Positions 1 through 5,061 of a DNA stretch of 5,061 nucleotides are shown here, one piece after another; position 1 is the first letter of the stretch; the number at the start of each line of letters is the position of its first letter. A model generated the notes under the pieces. The model did not search any database. It saw nothing but the letters and a program-made list of their open reading frames with translations, and had not been told where the DNA came from. The DNA comes from an uncultured Roseburia sp. (GTDB taxonomy: Bacteria > Bacillota > Clostridia > Lachnospirales > Lachnospiraceae): the NCBI GenBank assembly GCA_947057405.1, contig CAMSEJ010000197.1:1-5061 (forward strand), given 5' to 3'. Both the position numbers and the translations under genes were made by a program.

Positions 1-761
1 AGCTGTACCAGCTGCGCGGCAGGGTCGGCCGGTCCAGCCGGACGGCATATGCGTTCCTTTTGTACCGGCGCAATAAGATGCTCAAAGAGGTAGCGGAAAA
101 GCGCCTGGCGGCAATCCGGGAATATACGGAGCTTGGCAGCGGGTTTAAAATCGCCATGCGGGATCTGGAAATCCGCGGCGCGGGCAACCTGCTCGGCGCA
201 GAGCAGCACGGGCACATGCAGGCCGTGGGGTATGATCTTTACTGCAAGCTGTTAAATGAAGCGGTCAAGCAGGCAAAGGGCATAGAAACCGGGGAGCGTT
301 TTGAAACGGCGGTAGATGTGGACGTGGATGCGTTTATCCCGGCTTCCTTTGTCCCGAACGAGGCGCAGAAGCTGGATTTATACAAACGGATTGCGGGGAT
401 CGAAAACCGGGAGGAAAAGGAACTGATTTTAGAGGAACTGATCGACCGGTTCGGGGATCCGCCCAAGCCTGTGGAAAACCTTCTGATGCTGGCGGAGTAC
501 AAGGCATGGGCGCACCGCTGTTATTTTACGGAGATTGCGCAGAAGGGGGACGAGGTGCGTTTTACGCTGTTTGAACGCGCAAAGGCGGATCCGGCGAAGA
601 TTCCGGAATTTGTCGCGTCGTTTGGCGGAAAGGTGAAGTTTTATGCGGATCGGAAAGCGCCCTGTTTTGTATATTTCCTGAAATTAAATTCCAAACAGAA
701 GGAGAGCGCGGCGGAGGCGGTTGAGCAGGTGCTTTCAAGGATGGAAGAGACGGTACTTTAA
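1..761 (+). CDS. mfd: Transcription-repair coupling factor Mfd, C-terminal part (5' truncated by window edge)
   Basis: Mfd is a cytoplasmic ATP-dependent DNA translocase. It removes RNA polymerase stalled at lesions and recruits UvrA for nucleotide excision repair. The reading frame is open from base 3, so the gene enters from the left; 252 codons precede TAA at 759-761. A full Mfd is about 1150-1180 residues, so this is roughly the last fifth. The fragment begins LYQLRGRVGRS, helicase motif VI with its arginine fingers (bases 9-35). The TRG motif region follows (AEKRLAAIREYTELGSGFKIAM, then DLEIRGAGNLLGAEQHGHM, about bases 90-220), which couples ATP hydrolysis to translocation. The rest matches the C-terminal D7 regulatory domain (DVDVDAFIPASFVPNEAQKLDLYKRIA, then LIDRFGDPP). 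A TTG at 60 lies inside motif-rich sequence and is not a start. The gene converges on the anti-sigma gene. Identification is very secure from these motifs. Confidence 0.97.
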   Translation, partial: LYQLRGRVGRSSRTAYAFLLYRRNKMLKEVAEKRLAAIREYTELGSGFKIAMRDLEIRGAGNLLGAEQHGHMQAVGYDLYCKLLNEAVKQAKGIETGERFETAVDVDVDAFIPASFVPNEAQKLDLYKRIAGIENREEKELILEELIDRFGDPPKPVENLLMLAEYKAWAHRCYFTEIAQKGDEVRFTLFERAKADPAKIPEFVASFGGKVKFYADRKAPCFVYFLKLNSKQKESAAEAVEQVLSRMEETVL

Positions 762-804
762 AGCGCGTTTGAACAATGCGCTCCGGGAGATGCAGATAAC
801 GGAT

Positions 805-839
805 ACATCCCCTGCAGCCGTTCTGGCGGCAGGGGATGT
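805..839. terminator. Inverted repeat between convergent genes, possible bidirectional terminator
   Basis: ACATCCCCTGC (805-815) and GCAGGGGATGT (829-839) form a perfect 11-bp GC-rich stem around a 13-base loop; GCC/GGC (817-819/825-827) can extend the pairing past one A-G mismatch. It lies 43 bases after the mfd stop and ends 4 bases past the anti-sigma stop, where a shared terminator for convergent genes would sit. Neither side has a real U-tract: CTGTTCAGTTT follows on the + strand and ATCCGTTATC on the - strand. It may therefore be a weak or factor-assisted terminator, or an mRNA 3'-end stabiliser. A weaker AGCGC/GCGCT repeat (762-766/778-782) sits just after the mfd stop. Confidence 0.6.
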
Positions 840-843
840 CTGT

Positions 844-1737
844 TCAGTTTCGTATGGCTTCTAATAATTCATTCGGAATGGTAAATTCCACACATCCCAT
901 ATACATCGGCGCGACCTCCCCTTCGTTAAAACAGACGGTAAGCTCCTGCCGTTCATTCAGATAAAAGGATGCGTCTTCCGAAATTTCTTTAAAATTCCAT
1001 TCCGGGATGTCCGAATTTAGATTGTAGCTTACCGTTTCATCCGCATCCATCTGTTCCTGCATCTGTTTTTTGATATTTTCGCTGATTACGGAAATATAAT
1101 CGCTTCCCTCCGTGAACAGATCCTTTAGCTTAAGCCGTTCCCCGGTCTGTAAATCAATGGTGTAAAAATGGTGTTCTTCATATCCGCTTCCGGCCGACTG
1201 GAAGCAGATTAGTTTGAGGGTGAAATAATCGTCTGTGGTGGCAACGATTTCGGATGTCACCTGCATGGACTGGTAACCTTCCCGGTGTGTTAAGCCTTCC
1301 TTAAATTCTTCCATTAATTGGAAAGAAATCTCTTTGATTTCCGCATTGATTTCATCGGTGGATTTTTTTGCGGCCGCAGCATTCGTTTCATCTGGGTTTT
1401 GAGGTACCAGTTCGGGAATCTGAATGTCGGCTGTATGCCGTGTGTCGTCATACTGATAACTCTTTGCCGTAACGACCTCCACCCATTTGGACAGGATCGG
1501 GATACGGCTCATCGCGTATGCGATATCGGAGGACGTATTCGGCAGGACAGTAATCAAAACAGCCGCAGCCGCCGCAGCCGCAGCGCCGCATTTCCATAGA
1601 TGCCGCCGGCGTTCCTTCCGGTTTTCATTTTTTGCTTTTTGGATCATTTCTTTCATTTTCATCACCTGCATGTTTGGCATTTGCCAATTGTTATATTCCT
1701 GTTTCATTTCATTCCATCGTTCTTCCTGTTTTTCCAT
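844..1737 (-). CDS. rsiV: RsiV-like membrane anti-sigma factor (DUF4163/DUF3298 type)
   Basis: This 297-residue protein is the likely anti-sigma factor for the ECF sigma encoded just upstream. Visible layout: a charged cytoplasmic N-terminus (about 1-47, rich in K, E, M and R) that would hold the sigma factor; a positive stop KERRRH (41-46); one membrane segment at about 47-66 with eight consecutive alanines (52-59); then an extracellular domain. Residues about 125-230 resemble the PdaC/DUF4163 part of RsiV (HHFYTIDLQTGERLKLKDLF, then SDYISVISENIKKQM). Residues about 245-292 resemble DUF3298 (ASFYLNERQELTVCF, then EVAPMYMGCVEFTIP). In Bacillus subtilis, RsiV binds lysozyme and is cut by signal peptidase and then RasP. 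Here A73-Y74-A75 after the membrane segment fits a signal peptidase site. The ATG start has AGGAGG (1744-1749 complement) 6 bases upstream. It is 17 bases from the sigma stop, so the pair is one operon. Family assignment is strong; the ligand is inferred. Confidence 0.87.
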   Translation of the reverse strand: MEKQEERWNEMKQEYNNWQMPNMQVMKMKEMIQKAKNENRKERRRHLWKCGAAAAAAAAVLITVLPNTSSDIAYAMSRIPILSKWVEVVTAKSYQYDDTRHTADIQIPELVPQNPDETNAAAAKKSTDEINAEIKEISFQLMEEFKEGLTHREGYQSMQVTSEIVATTDDYFTLKLICFQSAGSGYEEHHFYTIDLQTGERLKLKDLFTEGSDYISVISENIKKQMQEQMDADETVSYNLNSDIPEWNFKEISEDASFYLNERQELTVCFNEGEVAPMYMGCVEFTIPNELLEAIRN

Positions 1738-1755
1738 GGCTGGCCTCCTGTTCCG

Positions 1756-2259
1756 TTATGTATGTGATGCATCCAATGCCAGACGCAGCTTTTTGATGCT
1801 GCGGTACAGCCGGCTTTTGACCGTATTGACATTCTCCTGCATAAGCGCTGCAATTTCTTCAAGCTTCATCTCTTCAAAATACTTTAACTCAACGATCATT
1901 TTGTCCTTTGCCGGCAGCGTATCAAGCGCCCGTTTCAGGTCGATATCTTCATAAGTGTCCGACGCCTCCGGCTCATGCAAGACGGCGTCTAAGGCTTCCG
2001 TTTTCTTTTGCCCGCAGAAGGTAAAAATCTCATTTAGTACAATGCGGTACAGCCAGGTTGCGGCGTAAGAGTCCTGTTTTAAGCTTCCGCTGTTTTTAAT
2101 GGCCTTATAGGCGCTGTTCTGCACAATGTCTGCCGCATCGTCTTCGCTCTTGGTATAGCTTAGGGCAAGCCGGTAATAGCGGTTGTAGTTGGAAATAAGC
2201 AGCGCTTCTACAAGGTCTTCCTTTGCTTTTCTGGGGGAAAGCCGTTTTCGTGGTTTCAA
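1756..2259 (-). CDS. sigV: ECF sigma factor, SigV-like (ECF30-type)
   Basis: This 167-residue protein is an extracytoplasmic-function sigma-70 factor, which directs RNA polymerase to envelope-stress promoters. Region 2 spans about 18-85 (YNRYYRLALSYTKSEDDAADIVQNSAYKAI, then ATWLYRIVLNEIF), covering core binding and -10 recognition. A short acidic linker (about 93-107) follows. Region 4 spans about 108-162 (LDTLPAKDKMIVELKYFEEM, then LEEIAALMQENVNTVKSRLYRSIKKL), whose helix-turn-helix reads the -35 element. No region 1 or 3 is present and the length is normal for ECF factors. The start is TTG (2257-2259 complement), chosen because a strong AAAGGAGG lies 8 bases upstream; no ATG fits that site. 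It is first in an operon with the RsiV-like anti-sigma gene, and an ECF-type promoter precedes it, suggesting autoregulation. The ECF fold is certain; the SigV label relies on the RsiV-like partner. In relatives, SigV controls lysozyme-resistance genes such as oatA, pdaV or dlt, none of which lies in this window. Confidence 0.88.
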   Translation of the reverse strand: MKPRKRLSPRKAKEDLVEALLISNYNRYYRLALSYTKSEDDAADIVQNSAYKAIKNSGSLKQDSYAATWLYRIVLNEIFTFCGQKKTEALDAVLHEPEASDTYEDIDLKRALDTLPAKDKMIVELKYFEEMKLEEIAALMQENVNTVKSRLYRSIKKLRLALDASHT

Positions 2260-2267
2260 TGGGTTCG

Positions 2268-2273
2268 CCTCCT
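2268..2273 (-). promoter_or_regulatory. Ribosome binding site that fixes the TTG start of the sigma gene
   Basis: The complement reads AGGAGG within AAAAGGAGGCG, followed by 8 bases and then TTG. This near-perfect anti-16S match at good spacing selects TTG as the start rather than any internal ATG; the first in-frame internal Met lies far into the protein, at residue 121. Confidence 0.85.
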
Positions 2274-2295
2274 TTTCGTTTGGTTCTGGTTATTA

Positions 2296-2322
2296 GACCG
2301 ACGGGGGACGCAAAAAGTTTCA
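2296..2322 (-). promoter_or_regulatory. Candidate ECF-type (self-recognised) promoter of the sigma/anti-sigma operon
   Basis: On the - strand, TGAAAC (2322-2317) is followed after 16 bases by CGGTC (2300-2296) and then TAATA. TGAAAC with a T-run just downstream is the classic -35 element of SigV/SigW/SigX/SigM-type ECF promoters, whose -10 is CGTC-like. An exact CGTC (2303-2300) also occurs, but only 13 bases from the -35, which is short. A start near 2288 would give a leader of about 30 bases ending in the strong ribosome binding site. Location and the -35 match are seen; self-recognition is inferred from the usual autoregulation of this family. Confidence 0.68.
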
Positions 2323-2359
2323 AACGGGATAGAGTTCTTTGGTACAGCCAAAATCCATC

Positions 2360-2389
2360 TTGACAAACCCGTATATCCCCGCTTATACT
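2360..2389 (+). promoter_or_regulatory. Housekeeping (sigma-A) promoter for the ileS T-box leader
   Basis: The sequence shows a consensus -35 TTGACA (2360-2365) and a -10 TATACT (2384-2389), 18 bases apart; reading the -10 as TTATAC gives 17. Transcription would start near 2396, just before the T-box leader. It points away from the ECF-type promoter of the sigma operon, with 37 bases between the two -35 elements, so the region is a compact divergent promoter pair. Confidence 0.88.
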
Positions 2390-2395
2390 ATCTAT

Positions 2396-2657
2396 GCAAA
2401 AGACGATGACGAAGACAGTAAGATGCCATGCAAAAATCAAAGCGAGCCGGGATGGTGAGAGCCGGTATGAGTCGCAGGTATCCGAATATCACTTCCAAGT
2501 TGCAGCCTGAAATCCATTGTACCACAGAGAGTAAGCGCTGACGTCCATTCCCACGTTACGGGGATCGTATATGCGGGAGCTTATTCCCAAGTATGCTGTA
2601 ACAGGTGGTACAACGATGCAAAGCCCTTCGTCCTATTACAGGAAGAGGGCTTTTTTT
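2396..2657 (+). ncRNA. T-box riboswitch leader, isoleucine-specific, upstream of ileS
   Basis: T-box leaders bind a tRNA: the specifier codon pairs with the anticodon, and the T-box pairs with the free NCCA end of uncharged tRNA, which favours an antiterminator. Seen here: stem I with TGCAA (2429-2433) pairing TTGCA (2500-2504) below the specifier loop and GGAT (2450-2453) pairing ATCC (2480-2483) above it; specifier ATC (2488-2490) in GAATATCACTTCC, the isoleucine codon; T-box AACAGGTGGTACAACG (2600-2615) whose TGGT (2606-2609) complements ACCA of tRNA-Ile (discriminator A). The antiterminator is AGG (2603-2605) plus ACG (2613-2615) pairing CGTCCT (2629-2634) around a 7-base bulge. It competes with the terminator for TCCT (2631-2634). 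Specifier, T-box and downstream gene agree on isoleucine. The 5' boundary is estimated from the promoter; no folding program was run. Confidence 0.95.
2620..2657 (+). terminator. Intrinsic terminator of the ileS T-box
   Basis: AAAGCCCT (2620-2627) pairs with AGGGCTTT (2646-2653), and TCCT (2631-2634) with AGGA (2640-2643), across a small internal loop with loop ATTAC. A run of seven T (2651-2657) follows the stem. It lies 25 bases before the ileS start. The TCCT arm is shared with the antiterminator, so the two structures exclude one another: charged tRNA-Ile should give termination and uncharged tRNA readthrough. Confidence 0.93.
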
Positions 2658-2682
2658 AAATCCAAAATAAAAGGAGGAACCC

Positions 2683-5016
2683 ATGTACAGCAAAGTTGAA
2701 ACAAACCTTAATTTTGTGGAACGTGAAAAACAGACGGAACAGTTCTGGAAAGACAATGATATTTTCCGAAAAAGCATGGAAAACCGAAAAGGCGGCGAAA
2801 CGTACACGTTTTACGACGGCCCGCCTACCGCAAACGGCAAGCCCCATATCGGGCATGTTTTAACCCGTGTCATCAAGGACATGATCCCAAGATACCAGAC
2901 CATGAAAGGCAAATACGTGCCGCGTAAGGCCGGATGGGATACCCACGGGCTTCCGGTGGAACTGGAAGTGGAACGTCTATTGGGCTTAAACGGCAAAGAC
3001 CAGATCGAAGCCTACGGCATGGAACCGTTTTTAAAAAAGTGCAAGGAATCCGTCTGGAAATACAAAGGCATGTGGGAGGATTTTTCCGGAACCGTGGGAT
3101 TTTGGGCGGATATGGACGATCCGTATGTAACTTATCACGACGATTTTATCGAGTCCGAATGGTGGGCCCTAAAGCAGATTTGGGACAAAAAGTTATTGTA
3201 CAAGGGATTTAAAATTGTCCCGTACTGCCCGCGCTGCGGTACGCCGCTGTCTTCTCAGGAAGTCGCGCAGGGCTACAAGACCGTTAAAGAACGCTCTGCC
3301 ATTGCGCGGTTTCCGGTTGTCGGGGAGGACGCTTACTTTCTGGCGTGGACGACGACGCCCTGGACGCTGCCGAGCAACGTCGCGCTCTGCGTAAATCCCG
3401 ACGAGACGTACTGCAAGGTGAAAGCAGCCGACGGATACGTATATTATCTGGCGAAAGCCCTGCTGGATCAGGTGCTTGGCGCGCTCTCGAAAGAAGAAGG
3501 GCAGGCGGCGTATGAAATTCTGGAGGAGTACAAGGGCACGGATCTGGAACGCAAAGAATATGCTCCGTTATTTGATTTTGCAGACAAAATCATTGAAAAG
3601 CAGCATAAAAAGGCGCATTTTATTACCTGCGACAGCTATGTTACCATGACCGACGGAACGGGAATCGTACACATTGCCCCGGCGTTCGGCGAGGACGACG
3701 CCGCGGTCGGCAGGAAATACGATCTGCCGTTTGTACAGCTGGTCAACGGCAAGGGCGAAATGACGGAAGAGACAAATTATGCGGGCATCTTTGTAAAAAA
3801 TGCGGATCCGATGGTATTAAAGGAACTGGAAGAAAAGGGGCTGTTATTTGACGCGCCCAAATTTGAGCACGAATACCCGCACTGCTGGCGCTGCGATACG
3901 CCGCTGATTTATTATGCACGGGAATCGTGGTTTATTAAAATGACCGCGGTGAAGGAGGATTTGATCCGCAACAACAATACGGTGAACTGGATCCCGGAAT
4001 CCATCGGCAAGGGACGCTTCGGCGACTGGCTCGAAAATATCCAGGACTGGGGAATCTCAAGGAACCGTTACTGGGGGACGCCGTTAAATGTCTGGGAATG
4101 CGAATGCGGCCATCAGGACTGCGTCGGCGGAAGGGCAGAGCTTGCCGAAAAGAGCGGGGATCCTGCCGCGGCAAACGTAGAACTGCACCGCCCGTATATC
4201 GACGGGGTTACGATCCGGTGCGGCAAATGCGGAGGCGTCATGCACCGCGTGCCGGAGGTGGTGGACTGCTGGTTTGATTCGGGCGCAATGCCGTTTGCAC
4301 AGCACCATTATCCGTTTGAAAATAAGGAGCTGTTTGAGCAGCAGTTCCCGGCGCAGTTTATTTCCGAGGCGGTCGATCAGACCCGCGGGTGGTTCTACTC
4401 GCTGATGGCGGAATCGACGCTTTTATTCAATCAGTCGCCGTATGAAAACGTTATTGTGCTGGGGCATGTGCAGGATGAAAACGGGCAGAAGATGAGCAAA
4501 TCCAAAGGAAATGCCGTCGATCCGTTTGACGCGCTCGAGACCTACGGCGCAGACGCAATCCGCTGGTATTTTTACATCAATTCCGCGCCGTGGCTGCCGA
4601 ACCGGTTTCACGGGAAAGCCGTACAGGAAGGGCAGCGCAAATTTATGGGCACGCTCTGGAATACGTATGCGTTTTTCGTGCTGTACGCTAATATCGACGG
4701 GTTTGACGCGGGCAAATACGAGCTTTGTTATGATAAATTATCGGTGATGGACAAGTGGCTGTTGTCCAAATTAAACAGCCTGGTTTTGGACGTGGATACT
4801 AACCTGGGCAATTACCGCATTCCGGAAGCGGCGCGCGCGCTGGACGGCTTTGTGGACGAGATGAGCAACTGGTATGTCAGAAGAAGCCGAGAGCGTTTCT
4901 GGGCAAAGGGCATGGAGCAGGATAAAATCAACGCGTATATGACGCTTTATACCGCGCTTGTCACCGTGGCAAAATGCGCCGCGCCGATGATCCCGTTTAT
5001 GGCGGAGGATATCTAA
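2683..5016 (+). CDS. ileS: Isoleucyl-tRNA synthetase, 3' truncated; the apparent stop comes from adapter sequence
   Basis: IleRS is a cytoplasmic class Ia enzyme that charges tRNA-Ile and edits misactivated valine. Genuine coding runs to 5015 (777 codons). Visible: ATP-binding HIGH at residues 55-58 (GKPHIGH); GWDTHGLPVE just after; a zinc-ligand-like CPRCGTPLS; the CP1 editing domain with threonine-rich WTTTPW (222-227) and GTGIVHIAPAFGEDD (acidic D338/D339); CWRCDTPLIYY; cysteine-rich WECECGHQDC and CGKCGG; DCWFDSG (528-534); KMSKS (603-607); and the start of the anticodon-binding domain from about 690 (DKWLLSKLN, then WYVRRSRERFW). The ATG has AAGGAGG (2671-2677) 5 bases upstream. Clostridial enzymes of this type usually exceed 1000 residues, so about a quarter is missing. 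TAA at 5014-5016 uses the first A of an Illumina adapter; the natural codon was probably Tyr (MAEDI-Y). The sequence looks closer to the longer IleRS2-like clade than to the E. coli type; that placement is from memory of motifs. Confidence 0.97.
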   Translation: MYSKVETNLNFVEREKQTEQFWKDNDIFRKSMENRKGGETYTFYDGPPTANGKPHIGHVLTRVIKDMIPRYQTMKGKYVPRKAGWDTHGLPVELEVERLLGLNGKDQIEAYGMEPFLKKCKESVWKYKGMWEDFSGTVGFWADMDDPYVTYHDDFIESEWWALKQIWDKKLLYKGFKIVPYCPRCGTPLSSQEVAQGYKTVKERSAIARFPVVGEDAYFLAWTTTPWTLPSNVALCVNPDETYCKVKAADGYVYYLAKALLDQVLGALSKEEGQAAYEILEEYKGTDLERKEYAPLFDFADKIIEKQHKKAHFITCDSYVTMTDGTGIVHIAPAFGEDDAAVGRKYDLPFVQLVNGKGEMTEETNYAGIFVKNADPMVLKELEEKGLLFDAPKFEHEYPHCWRCDTPLIYYARESWFIKMTAVKEDLIRNNNTVNWIPESIGKGRFGDWLENIQDWGISRNRYWGTPLNVWECECGHQDCVGGRAELAEKSGDPAAANVELHRPYIDGVTIRCGKCGGVMHRVPEVVDCWFDSGAMPFAQHHYPFENKELFEQQFPAQFISEAVDQTRGWFYSLMAESTLLFNQSPYENVIVLGHVQDENGQKMSKSKGNAVDPFDALETYGADAIRWYFYINSAPWLPNRFHGKAVQEGQRKFMGTLWNTYAFFVLYANIDGFDAGKYELCYDKLSVMDKWLLSKLNSLVLDVDTNLGNYRIPEAARALDGFVDEMSNWYVRRSRERFWAKGMEQDKINAYMTLYTALVTVAKCAAPMIPFMAEDI

Positions 5017-5061
5017 GATCGGAAGAGCACACGTCTGAACTCCAGTCACATGGCATGATCT
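5016..5061 (+). other. Illumina TruSeq adapter with 8-base index (sequencing contaminant)
   Basis: Bases 5016-5049 match the 34-base TruSeq read-2 adapter, starting AGATCGGAAGAGCACACGTC and ending TGAACTCCAGTCAC. They are followed by an 8-base index ATGGCATG (5050-5057) and then ATCT (5058-5061), which is how the adapter continues after the index. This is untrimmed library sequence at the contig end, not genome. Its reverse complement translates to the widely seen false peptide GVQTCALPI. Confidence 0.99.

Noticed and set aside
60..761. TTG at 60 as the start of a separate 233-residue gene
   Set aside because: The same frame is open to base 3 and encodes the conserved QLRGRVGRS motif upstream, so this is the interior of mfd.
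1487..1954. 155-codon + strand open frame opposite the sigma and anti-sigma genes
   Set aside because: It is antisense to two well-supported genes, has no ribosome binding site and is rich in A, S, F and R with no recognisable domain; it is a shadow frame.
2105..2440. 111-codon - strand open frame overlapping the promoter region and the start of the sigma gene
   Set aside because: It overlaps the sigma gene in another frame, crosses both promoters and the T-box leader, and has no ribosome binding site.
2556..2856. Two - strand open frames over the T-box terminator and the ileS start
   Set aside because: They are antisense to the riboswitch and to conserved ileS codons, with no signal for translation.
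2934..3212. 92-codon + strand frame inside ileS, and the other short frames nested within ileS
   Set aside because: These are out-of-frame shadows of the conserved synthetase; no start signals or domain content.
2683..5016. Naturally truncated or split IleRS as a novel variant
   Set aside because: The stop codon is completed by adapter sequence, so the truncation is technical.
4771..5049. Reverse-strand open frame of 92 codons beginning MTGVQTCALPI
   Set aside because: Its start lies in the Illumina adapter and the rest is antisense to ileS; the first residues are the known adapter-derived artefact peptide.
1..5061. CRISPR arrays, insertion sequences, tRNA or rRNA genes, attachment sites
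   Set aside because: No spaced direct repeats, transposase motifs, terminal inverted repeats or cloverleaf-like sequence were seen on either strand; the only long non-coding stretch is explained by promoters and the T-box.

Overview
The window looks like the end of a chromosomal contig from an anaerobic Firmicute, most likely a Clostridia/Lachnospiraceae-type gut bacterium. This rests on a T-box-controlled ileS of the clostridial long type, a SigV/RsiV-type sigma/anti-sigma pair, strong AGGAGG ribosome binding sites and moderately GC-rich coding. It is an inference from gene types, not a database match.

Layout: (1) 1-761, + strand: the 3' end of mfd (transcription-repair coupling factor), cut at its 5' end by the window edge. 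(2) 762-843: a short convergent gap with an 11-bp perfect inverted repeat. (3) 2259-844, - strand: a two-gene operon, an ECF sigma factor (SigV-like, TTG start) followed 17 bases later by its membrane anti-sigma factor (RsiV-like, with DUF4163/PdaC-like and DUF3298-like extracellular parts). (4) 2260-2682: a 423-base non-coding region holding two divergent promoters, one ECF-type reading left into the sigma operon and one housekeeping-type reading right, then a complete isoleucine T-box leader with specifier AUC, T-box and intrinsic terminator. (5) 2683-5015, + strand: ileS, encoding the first 777 residues of isoleucyl-tRNA synthetase. (6) 5016-5061: not biological. This is an Illumina TruSeq read-2 adapter with an 8-base index (ATGGCATG). 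The adapter's first base completes a false TAA stop for ileS.

How the parts work: the sigma/anti-sigma pair is expected to be a cell-envelope stress switch. In characterised relatives, RsiV binds lysozyme, is cut by signal peptidase and then by site-2 protease, and frees SigV. The ECF-type promoter just upstream suggests autoregulation. ileS is controlled separately, by uncharged tRNA-Ile read through the T-box. mfd is an ordinary housekeeping repair gene.

I found no undescribed system, mobile element, CRISPR array, tRNA or rRNA. The most consequential observation is the adapter contamination and the artificial ileS C-terminus it creates. The next most useful are the T-box details and the lysozyme-sensor-like sigma locus.
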